NCBI GenBank assembly: GCA_958510825.1
Contig: OY294048.1
Coordinates: 36,359,026 to 36,423,025 of the forward strand
DNA from: Brachypterus glaber
Lineage: Eukaryota; Arthropoda; Insecta; Coleoptera; Kateretidae
Reading direction: 5' to 3'
DNA length: 64,000 bases
Shown piece after piece: positions 13,001 to 25,000 of this stretch. Made by a program: the position numbers and the translations under genes. The notes below the pieces were generated by a model, which was not told where the DNA came from, made no database searches, and worked only from the letters and a program-made list of their open reading frames with translations. Each line of letters begins with the position of its first letter. Position 1 is the stretch's first letter.

Positions 13001-16000
13001 TATTGTTTTCTACCACTAAAAAAAGTTTTAAAATTTATATATTGATTAAAGACTGATGACTTTAAAATGCCTTTTTCTGGAACTACGTAAACTGAACAGT
13101 AGAAAGTAATAGTATATTATGCACCTAGTATGCGAACTAAGTATTTAGTGTTCGAGACTGAAGTTTTTTTGCTGAGACGGAGTCGAGGCAACAAATCAGT
13201 CGAGAGGTGCATATACTATTTTTTCTACTACCTAAAGCTAGTAACACCAAATAAGTTAAAAAAAGTTAGTAGTTGTCTCAAAATTTTTTCATTATTGACC
13301 GTTGTCAATAAACAATGCTTAACAACGGTCAATAATAAATCAGTTCACTGATTTTATTGGTTGCCAAGGTAAACAAGCCTTGACAACGGTAGATAATATG
13401 TAAGCTAGCACCTAATTAGGTAGTAGAAAATAGTTATTTATGGTACTAGTGGATAAAGTAAGATATTGCCCATGAGAAGAGGGCAATATCGGTTTACCCA
13501 TGAGTGCCATACAAGGTTTTATCCAATAAATAGCTTAGGAATTCATATTTTTATTAAAAATTTTAATGAGATTTACAAGAAAATAATTTGACAAGTGACA
13601 GTTGAGTGGATAAAATAAATAATTATCCACTCAATAAAGTAAAAGCCACGCGGGGGTTATTATTGAGTTTATCTATTTAAAATAAAGCTGGTAATTGTCT
13701 TATTATATGTATGTATTGGATAAATGTTATTTAAAAACCTTGTTTTCACATATAATAAAAAGTTTAAACATTTGCTTGTTTTATCTACATTTTTTTCTCA
13801 GGAAATTATCTTAAAAGATAACCCTATACCTAATGATTTAAACTACCTAAACTACAAGCAACTGTATTTTTGGAAATTTTGCTTTTAAGCAAATGTTTTT
13901 AACTTAATAATTCATTATAAAAAGCTCAAGAACGCAGGTCGAGTAAGTTTCAAATATTTTCTAAGCAAAATTAACAAAAACGCAGTTACTTACAGTTTAG
14001 CCGGTTAAAACATTAGGTCTCGGGATATAACCTATGATTAAGTTTAAATTTTTCGGTATAGGTCATAAAAAATAACTGAAATATCTTTCCGGAATTATCT
14101 TTTATAGAAAATAGTTAAGTAATAATTAATTAATTATTACTTAACTAATTATTACTTAAGTAGTTTGCTTACTTTCAAAATAGCCATCAGGACAGGTTTG
14201 CAAACATAGATCGAGATCGGTGACTCTGACGTGCCCTGGAGAACAGTTCAGGCAACTTTTCTGATCGGGTCCGGTGCAAGTTTCGCAGGCTTCGTGGCAG
14301 GGTTGACAGACATTCTGGGAATCGGAATAACTTCTCGGCGGACATGTGCTCACACAAGTTCTGCAATACAAATCATCCGGTTAAGTTGAGATTAATATGC
14401 AATAAGTTTAAATGAAGCCACTAGCATCAAGCATTATAATCTGCACTATTAATTTTTTAAGTTGCAGGGGAGATAATAGAGTTTTTTGACTAACTTTGCT
14501 GCCATTTAGAACTTATTTTCAGAGTTTTTCTATCAAAAACAGTTTTTGAGATACCTACAGCAAACAGCGTTTTTTTTTTGTTTAATAATTTAACAATTAT
14601 TGCGGTGTAAAAAAATATTGCGAATAATATGGTGGGTTTTCCTACCAACCGTATACAAATAAGTTAAGTTCAATCTAAAAATGCCGTCAAATTGGCTATA
14701 GCAAAAAATGCAAAACGACGTTAAATGGATAAAACTAAAAAAAACAATAAAAATGGTTAAAAATATCCTTTTTATATGAATATCCCTTTTATATGAATAT
14801 TTCTGTAGAGCTTTTTATAAAAAATATCACTTTGCTAAAATCACACAATAAGTTTCATTTTTATTAAAAAAACCTAGCATTTGTTATTTATTTTAACTTA
14901 TTTATTTGAAGCGTCAAGTGGATACCCTACTGGAAATCACGGGTGACGGGTTTGTGCACCACTTATACCCGCGCAGACCCGTCATTTTCAATAGGGCAGT
15001 CTTATGTAACATTTTAAAATTTTCAATGAATTAAGGAGTTATGAGACCCTTCTATGATGCATTAATAATGATTTTAAACAGTTTCTATATGAAAAAATTT
15101 TCTACGATATCAATGAATTTTTACCGAATTAATCAAAATATTTTAACTATTTTTATTTGTAAACACTATTTGTAACTATTTATTAATTATGACCTATCTT
15201 ATGTCATGTAAATGATTAAAAGACCAATAAAAATTAATATTATTATTATTATTACCCTGAGAGACACTCTGTTTAACACAATAGCAGTATTTTATACTGT
15301 TTTACAATACTGTTCTTGTGTTAAACCTTTATAAGTATACTTATATGCTGGATTTAAATTTGCTAATATTATATACTATTATTTTAGTATATTTTCTATT
15401 TTGCGACTCTTATAAGCTCATAATCACACGCATTTTGCGTGTTCTTATAGGCCCATAAGAGGTCTGTACTTTTTGTTCTTTTGGGTTGGTAACAGATCTG
15501 GCCTATCGCTGGACGTTTTCCGTGCAAATGTCAATGTCGCTTTAAAGTTGAATTTTCTACAAAATTTTGTGTTTAGGTTATTTTTACCATGTTAAAATTG
15601 TGGCTTGGTTAATTGCATTAAAAAAGAGAAGAGATGACTATAAAATATATCAAATATATCATTTGTTCTTAGAATTTTAAATATGGTGTAAAATGTAATG
15701 CCAATCCAAAACAAAAATCCCTAAATCAGTCCTCAATTTAAATGTAAGTTTTTTTTAATTTTAGAGCAAAATAGAAAAAATTGTATAAAGCACTAGTTTC
15801 ATAACACGTTTTTAGCTCACTAGTACTTTAGAAAACTCGCCGCAAGCGGCTCGTTTGGACTTTTTTTGTACTTGTGCGCTAAAAACGTATGTTATGAAAC
15901 TAGTACTTTAATATACTAATGGGAGCACACGTCCAAGTTTAAAAAACATGCCGTTTGTGGATAGTTTTTTAATGGACAAGTTACACAAGACTAACGAGTA

Positions 16001-19000
16001 TTTTATACATTTTTTTCTATTTAAGTAGCTTTTGCAAAAAAAAGACAAATATATGCATTTGGGGATTTTTTTTGTAAAAACAATTGGCAAAATTGTAATA
16101 CACGTAATTTTTTATAGTTCTTGGTGTTAGTTCCAAAAAGAATAAACGATGTTCGTTTGTCCTGTTGCAAAAAAAAAAAAATCATGAGTTTATGGGACCA
16201 TAACCAGTGGTATACTAATGAATTTTTTTTGGTAATAACCACACGCAAAATGCGTGTGCTTATAATGCAACTCAAATAGAAAAAGATAATATTCTACTAT
16301 TCTACTTGCTTCTACAATAAAAATATCTGCGAAAAGTGATTCCCGATATACTCACATAGTTCAGAAGGTTTTGGGTTCAAATCCCAGTAGCAGAAATATT
16401 TAAATTATTCTAAAGTATGTACTTACTTGTCCATCCTCTTATTTTTACAAGCCACACACTTCGAAGGATCATTTCCAAAACATCCTTGATCATCACATTG
16501 TTCATCACAATTGTCTTTAGTTTCCAGATCATTATTAATATCGTTATCATTATCTCTAATTTCAGTTTTCTTTCCATCTAAGGAACTTATAGCTTCTTCT
16601 GGATCTGAACCAGAAGCAAAAAATGCATTTGGCAAATTTGCAAAGGACTTAAAATCATTGTTGAAAAAATTATCGACTGGCGTAACGGGTTGTGACTGGG
16701 TGGAATAAGTAAACGCGCCTAATGGCGACTTCCAAGGAGTAGATCTAGCTCCGTTGTTAGAAGACCTTAGACGAATAGGATTAACAGAGGTACCGTAGAA
16801 AATAAGTTGCCATTTCTTTAAGATACCAGGTTGATTGACATGCCGGTTTCCACCGTTAATTATTTGCAAATTCCATCTTCCTTCTGCTTTTTCTCCCCAG
16901 AAATGTACACTCAAGAATGGCCAGTCATCAAAGTTCGAACTTACTACATCTCTTGGACGTTCAAACAATAAAGTGGAGGTAGTACCCATTGGAGAAGTTA
17001 GCAATATCCTTAAATTACCTCTGGGAAAGAACCTTAACGAGATTTTACATTGGACATGTTCTAAAAAGTGTACTTCGTTTAAAGTATGACCACAAGCATC
17101 AACATCCATGTTGAAATTTAGGGTGGTACCGTATTCGGCAGCTATTTGACGGTCTTCTTGTATTTCGTGCGATTTACATATATGTTGAGGTGGAACCGTG
17201 GTCCATATTTCGGCAAGGTTTACAAGAGCGCCTGCGTCCATTAATCCATATCCGAATTTATGGGAGACTTTCCTTCCTACTCCATTTAATATCCATCCGT
17301 TTTCTTTTTCAAGAGGAGAAGGTCTTGAAGTGAGTACCACCAAGTATTGAAGATCACGCCATGTGAGGCTGGGGTTCGCTTCAAGGGCTAGGGCGCAAAT
17401 TCCAGCCGCTAGGGGCGCTGAAGCTGATGTACCTGTATGTTCCACCGTGCAAATGTGGTCAGGTCGCAATCTCGCATCCATGTCCACAGTGGCTACACTT
17501 TTATCATGACCTGGTGTACCTGAGCTGTATGTAGACGCTAGAGTTGATGAGCATTCTTCCAAATACCATGGTTTGTATCTGGAATATTAAAGAAACAAGC
17601 CGTGAAGATATGTAATGCTACGCATTCCATTATTTATTATTCACAGTAAATGATATATTGTATTTCCCAAATAGGTACTTAAAAAAAATAATTAAAAAAA
17701 ATTTAAAAAATACATTAAAAAAAAAGATTTTTTTTTGAAAAACGAAAAAATGATTGAAAAAAAAATCAAAAAAAAGTTAAAATACGAAGAAAAACAGAAA
17801 ATTTAAATTTATTCACTAGCTAAAGCTTAATGACAATTTTGATTATAGTAGAGATACATCAAAGAAACACGACAAATGATTGGCCACCAAGGTACTTCTT
17901 GAATTTATCTTAGTTTAAAACTATTTTTGATTATTTGTTTTATCAAGTTAGTTACCTTATACTGTAATGCATTTTTCTTTTTAACTAAAGTTTATCACGT
18001 TTAACTAAATCAAAAAATAGTAATATAATAACCTATAAAGTTGGAAGTAGTCACTGTTTATTTTTCATAAATGCCAAAAAAATATAACTTAAATTTATAT
18101 GTGGTTATTTTATAAAAATAAATCATGAATAAAAGAATAAATAAAAAAATAAATGCATTTAAAACGGTTTTGTCATAAAATTTAGGTCGATAAACTCAAT
18201 TTTTGACAAGTGACATACGTGAAGCTACAAGAGCCTTCCCGACCAAGGGAGGGAATTGAGGTGTTTCTAACTTTTTGGGAAGTTGCAGTTATTAATAATT
18301 AATTTTCCAACTTTTATGTATATATGTGATTAACCAATTACTAAATGGTTGTGAATAAAAATGTTTAATAACATCACTCACCCTCCTTGCGTAGCACTCG
18401 ATATACTCAACGTAAAAATACTGTTCGTGTAGCCATCGCAGTTACAAGAATCAGTGTGTCTGCCTCCATTTCCGGACGCCCATACAAAAATGGATCCCTT
18501 GCCTCTTCTACCACTTGTTACACCTACACGGAAAAAAATCTTAGAAAAACTTGTCTTAGACTTAATGGTTGTTTCAAATATAAATAAATTGTTAAAACAT
18601 TTGTTTGACACAGTCCTTGGTACCATGAAAGTAGTATACTATTAAAAATACTATCTATAGATCAATAGTACTATCTATTAGGGTGTCCAGAGTTCATTTT
18701 TTTTTCTTGAATTTTAAAGGTATTGCCCTCCACAGTTGTTTATTAGGGTGAGTAGATTACCACCCTATTTTTTCAGAATTTAAAAAAATAAGAGGTGGTG
18801 TACAGCCATTTTTGGTAAAAAGAATCGTTTTTCCAGATTTAATTATTTTTAGGGCCTATCAGAAATAAAGTTTTAGTTTTTTTCAGGATAGTTATCTAGG
18901 ATAAATAGGGAGGAATCCTATTTTTTTTCATCAAAAATTTTCATCAACAAACGTCCTTGTTGTGACCTTGAAAAGTCAAAACTTTAATGTTATACCAACT

Positions 19001-22000
19001 AGGATGCTGAAATAGCATTTTCAATTTTTTCATTCGGGTCAAAAATTTTTTGGTAACAGTTACTGACTTAAAAGCCATATATCATAAAGTTTTTACAAAT
19101 AACAAATTAAAAATTGAAAAAAAAAATTATACTATAACAAAATAGAGTAAACTGTAATTATTCGTGAGATTTCTTACTGTGCATGCGAGAAAATTGTAGT
19201 TATTTATAGTACAGTTGATTTCAACAAAACTGGAAAAGTGGGGTTAAGTAAAATTTCATGTTTTCCATAAAATTTAGTTGTGTGAATGTGTGTTATTTAA
19301 ATGGGGTTATGCCTGTTTGAAAAATAAGGTTAGTTTAACCACGTCAAAAATCATATGTTATTCTATGCATTTATGTTTAGGAACATTTTTTGATTTTGAC
19401 ATTGATGTGGCAATAACAATATTGACACTAAATTTATTAACAAGTAAACAAATATTTGTCAAATGAAAGATAGTTCACAATGTAATATTTTTTATAACCC
19501 CACTTTTCCAGTTTTGTTGAAATGAACTGTAACTTCGGGTGAGTAAAGTTAAATTTAGTATGACGTACCATAAATAAAGGCTCTGCGAGCTAAGGGACCG
19601 GGCCCGTCCACTGTTTTACCGTCGTCCTCGGGGCCCCAGGAAGCGCTGTAAATGTCGATGTGTTCCGGGTTAAGGCCTAATGCTCGGGCCTCAACAGCAT
19701 CATTTACTACTCCATCTAACATTCGGACTCCTGAAAATAAAATACATATGTTTAGTGAAAATATGATACCATAATAATAATGTAATGTATTATACAGTGC
19801 GGTCCAAAAGTCACCCCCCCCTTTTAACTTTTGAACGAGTTGAGATATCGACTTCAAATTTAGAACTCTTAAATAAGATAACTCAAACTATCTTTTAGCA
19901 TATAATTTTTTCAGCTCTTAAAATGTGTACAGGGGGGCATGGGGGTACATTTTTTTAAATGGAAAGGTGGGTCGTGTGATACATCATTTTAAAGCTTATA
20001 AAATTCTCTATTTAAACTAATATTTTTAAATTTTTTAAAAATGTTTTTAAGGTTTTGATTTTTCAATTTTTTGTCCTAAATCATTCGATTTTTTAAGTTT
20101 TTTTTTATAAATTTTTATTTATGTCAACTAAAATTAGTTTAAAAGAATAATTAACATTTATTTATGATGAAATTAGGCATTTTTAAAAAATTATTTGTTT
20201 TTTTTTAGAGGAATTTTGACATTAATACCCATTTTTAAACCCATTTTTTTTAATTTAAAAATATGGAGTTAAATGGAGAATTTTATAAGCTTTAAAATGA
20301 TGTATTACACGACACCCCTTTCCATTTAAAAAAATGTGCCCCCATGCCCCCCTGCCCACATTTTAAGAGCTGAAAGTATTAAATATATGCTAAAAGATAG
20401 TTTAAGTTGTTTTATTTAAAAGTTCCAAATTTGAAGTCGATATCTCAACTGATTCAAAACTTAAGAGGAGGGGGGGTGACTTTTGGACCGTTCTGTATTA
20501 ATAGTACACAGATAAAAAATATGTACAACGTTATGTAAATATTCTTGTAAAGTTTTATGTTAAATTGAATGTATCATAAATATTTTTTTTCATTAATGGA
20601 AAGCTCCCAGCAAAAGCCACAAGCTTATTTGGAGCTCTTCATAAAATGCTAAAATAAATAAATAAGAAAAAAATAAATAATATTCTTTAAAAAAATACAT
20701 GTGATTGTTATTGTTCATAACTTAAGGTTGGCAAATGATGCCAAGTTGGCATTGTCAACGTGATTATGAAGTGCGTCAAAAATATTATAATTTATCATGT
20801 GAAACTTAAAAATACTTATACCTAATTAATACGTAAAACTTGGAAATAGAGTAATAACTTATGTGAATCGTGTGATTTCTAAAACGTATAGCACATACTG
20901 CATCTTAAAAAAACTAAGTAGTTTAAGTACTTTATGATTGAATTGGTTTCAAACTTATTTTTCCTTTTTCTAGACCTATATACTATCCGTGACATAAAAA
21001 AGTAGTACCTACAGCGGTTTTTTTAATGATGTAAATATAGGTTTATTTCTTTTTCTACTTCTAGTAATAAATAAGCTGTATGCAGTGATGTCAATAGCAA
21101 TTTTTATTCGTTTTTGCAAAAAGGCAACATTGATTGTCAATTATTGACGGTTCCTATACATAACCTCAAAAAATACACCCTGTCATATAATGCAACTCAC
21201 CGTTAAGATGTTTTGTACATCTAAGACAAGATAGCCTTACTTTTTCTTTGCGTTAAAATTACTGTCAAGCATGACATAACCTAATATTAAAAGTCGAATT
21301 TAAATTATTAAAATATCGAAAATATAGTCATCCACACGGCTGAAAACCTCCGACGCAAGGGGGAGGTATCACCGAATGGATAGCGCGGTCTCTTCTTTAC
21401 TTCATAAGCGTGTGTGCATGCAAGTGAGACGCAGTCACATTCCACACATATTTTCAATAGGCACACATCCGTGTGTCAAACAATATGTAGGGTTTCGTTG
21501 CTAACTTCTTGTACTACTTTTTTCTGTCCTATAGGTAAAAATATATTTTTAATGAAAACAGAAAATTGAATTAATATAGGATAGCACGTAGGTATTGCAG
21601 TATCAGCGACGATGTTTTAAAAATCATGGATTGTTAAATTTTAAAGATTAATAGTAAAAGAACAAATAAATTTTGGAGGGTAGTAAAACTCATTAAAGTG
21701 CAAATAGTACCTAAAGCGTTATTAACGAAACTTATTTTGTTTTGCTTTTTTGTTTGTTAAAAAAGACATTTAAATTCAAAACAGGTAGATATGGTAAAGA
21801 GGAACAAATCTTTATGTATGACTTAATTTTATAAATAAAAATAAAGTGTTTGTTCCTTATTATACTTTATTTATTTTTTTAATAAATATAAAATATTTGT
21901 TCTTTAATATATTTAAATTTTTATAGAGGATGTTTTTTTTAATGACCCAACACTTTGAGTCGAAGTGGCAGGCGCGTGTTTGTTTGAGCAAAGTTTCGTC

Positions 22001-25000
22001 TTATTTCAGGATATGTTTAGTCTAGGAAAATTTTTAAAAAAATTGCAGGGGTTATTTTAGCCTTTTTTTCCTACGGTACAAATGAATAAAGGATGTAGTG
22101 AATCCACCAAAATTTTAAATGGTCCTACAAAATAAGTCTTGTAATGTATAAAATTTAATAAAAAAGTGTAGATTTTGTATTTCGGTATAATAACTAAAGA
22201 TAAAAATCAGCCAAGCGTTTTCGCTTCTGCCTTGCGAACCATCATCAGGGCGGGCCTTGGCAGGGAACAGACTGTTTACACGTTAATTTTACAAAACATT
22301 TAAACATATAGACATATAAAACTGTTTTTCTATTTTGCGACTCTTATAAGCTCATAATCACACGCATTTTGCGTGTTCTTATAGGTCTCTACTTTTTTTT
22401 CTGTTGGGTTGGCAACATACAAAAGCCTATCTCTTGACGTTTTGCGTGCAAATCTCAATGTCGGTTTAAAGTTTATTTTTTTTACAAAATTTTGTGTTTG
22501 GGTTATTTTTTACCGCGTTAAAATTGTGGACTGGTTAATTGCAGTGAAAAAAGAAGAGATGACTGTAAAATATATAAAAATATCATTTGTTCTTAGAATT
22601 TTAAACATAGTGTAAACTGTAATGTCAACCCAAAACAAAAATTAGAGCACTAGTACTTTAGAAAACTCCCCGCAAGCAGCTCGTTTTCTAAACTTGTACT
22701 CGTGCGCTAAAAATGTATGTTATGAAACTAATTCTTTAATATACTAATAGAGACAGTTATATTTAAAAAACATAAGTAAGGTTAAAAGTTTTTGACAATA
22801 ACATAAGTAACTGTCTCTATACAATTTTATATGTCTATATGTTTTGTAAAATTAACGTGTAAAGGTCGATTCAGGCATTAATATCACTAACTAGACTAGC
22901 CTGAATTAAGAAATTAAAAAATTAAGATAATTAAGAAACATGACCTTAAATTTTATAATAAATTTTCCGTGGTATGCAACAATAAGGCAAATGCCAAATA
23001 GATAATAAGCATGTGTAAATACGACTGAATAAGTAAAAATAAAACAATATCTATTGCGCAGGAAGATTATTACTATATTTTCAGTTGTTGGGACTAAAAA
23101 TCGTGCTTTAAAACTAACTTATCTCCAAAAGTGCCTTTTATTTTCTTATGTAACTACTGTGTTTTTCCTTAACACTGAAAATGTACGAATTTTTAAAATA
23201 CAGAGGTGTCGCCATCTTAATTTTTATTTTTATACTTGGATAACGATTGTTTATAAAATTTTGCACTAAAGTTTGTGTATTTCAGAATTTCTTTTTATAT
23301 GGTGTATTTTAAGATTCTATCATTATTTTATGCTATATTTTATATTTTATCTTAATTGTTGCATACCACGGAAATTTTATTATAGAATTTGAGGTTATGT
23401 TTCTTAAATTTATTAATTTATTAATTTTCTAATTCAGTTAAGTGTAGTTAGTGATAATTATGCCTGAATCGGCCTTAAACAGTCTGTTCCCTGACAAGGC
23501 CCGCCCTGATGATTCTTCGCAAGGCAGAAGCGAAAGCGCTGGCTGATTTTTATCTTTAGTTATTATACCTAAATAGAAAATCTACACTTTTTTATTAAAT
23601 ATATACGGTATACACGTCAAATCCACACAAAAGTATAAAATTTAATTTAAGTTATATAACTGTGTTTACAGCGCTTATAAATGAAAAACTGGAAATTTTA
23701 GTTGACTTTTGTGTGAATGGACATTTAACGAACAGAAAATATACAGCATGAAAAGATTTTTGCTTTCTTTAACTTTCAGTGGTCTCTGGTTTAGTGCTTA
23801 AAAAAAATAAAGTCTTTGAATAGGACAAATCGGAAACATTTTTTTGTATTTTGAAGCTGAAAATAGTATATTGTTTTACTAGGAGCAAACGTGAAGCTTT
23901 TTTTTACTAGTCTGTAGAATTTACGGACGACGCGAAGCGGAGTCCGGAAACTACAGACGAGTAAAAAAAGAACTTTTCCTCTGAGTGAAACATACTATTT
24001 TTTCAAGCATCCTATATATTTTTTTAAATATTAATTTTTTAATTTAGCTTATTCAGTAATAAAGTAATAAACTTAAAACTTTCTTTTAATTTTTTTTCTT
24101 AGGCTAAATCGTACACTTTTCGCGATTTCGATGGTAACTAATGTAGCATTTGCAATTTCGGAGAGATTTGTAGGTGTATAAACCATATATTCTTCTTCAA
24201 TCATTTTTAATCAATTTCACACAAGGTTTTTGCACAGAATCTCGAGTCAACCACCTGTTTACATAATAAACAAACAAGTTTGAAGTATAGCTGTTATCAA
24301 AGTCGAAGAGTGTTGCTGCCAGTGGTGGTTTTGCTAACTTTTTTTTACGGCGCACAACCATGTAAAAAAAAATAGATCACTAGTGTGTTCAGTTATAAAA
24401 TATGAACATTTTAGTACGCTTGAAGAAAAACTAGATTTTAAGCCGTAAAAAGGTTTCCGCAAAAAATATGTTTATTTATTTATTTTATGTATAAACCTTA
24501 TGTATAAGGTTTTGTATATTTATAAAAATTGGTTTATTCTTAACGAATAAATAGGTGTCGGTGTTCTTTTCTCGTAAATAAGAGAAAGCATATTATTAAA
24601 ACCATTTTAAGAAAAGGTAAGGAGATAAACCTAAAAAATAAAAATAATTTTAGACATTGCTCTAGCCGTTACTGAGTTATTGGCTTGTGTACTGAAAGTT
24701 GGATCTCCCTGTAAGATATTGTATAGTTGCAATTTTGGCGAAGGCGCTACTACAGTCACTATGAGTGAAAAGTATTGCCTAAAATATCCAGGTCCAAAAT
24801 ATGCCAAAGTAAAAATTCCGTTTTTTTTTTAACTAGGGCACTGGATAGGTAGGTTTTTAAGGGCACGTAGGTAGTTTACACACCACTTGGTTCCTGCGGA
24901 ATCAAGCAACCCTAACAAACCGTCCTATCTACTAGATATGTAGATAGATAGAATCTGGTGCTTTAATTTTAACGTGCAGCTGGGTACGAATTGTGCAGTG

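Larger units (their letters stand above)
11865..14172 (-). other. Fur2 intron
   Basis: 2308 bp. Holds a GGGGCTGTCCATAAATTACG fragment (12185), a GACGTC-rich patch (12829-12975), two palindromic MITE-like repeats (13093-13233, 13424-13530), a hairpin (13291-13336) and a perfect 34-bp palindrome near the donor of the upstream exon side (14113-14146). Confidence 0.85.
14361..16426 (-). other. Fur2 intron
   Basis: 2066 bp. Contains two hairpins (14938-14998, 15271-15326), the 531-bp repeat at 15391-15921 and a small piece of the same repeat near 16222-16265. No coding evidence. Confidence 0.85.
22153..23600. mobile_element. Large foldback with a nested element in the left arm
   Basis: TTTAATAAAAAAGTGTAGAT at 22154 is inverted at the right end (23581-23600). 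Arms share TATAATAACTAAAGATAAAA, GGGCGGGCCTTGG/CAAGGCCCGCCC and TTGCATACCACGGAAA-type sequence. The left arm is interrupted at 22279-22859 by another element. Each arm contains a CTGATGA...GCGAAA motif. Confidence 0.85.

Noticed and set aside
16355..16393. tRNA-like GGGTTCAAATCCC stretch
   Set aside because: A T-arm-like B box is present, but no acceptor, D-arm or anticodon arm could be folded upstream. At most a SINE trace.
21300..21500. Slightly GC-richer patch considered as promoter
   Set aside because: No TATA/Inr arrangement, no adjacent exon, and located deep in the Fur2 intron.
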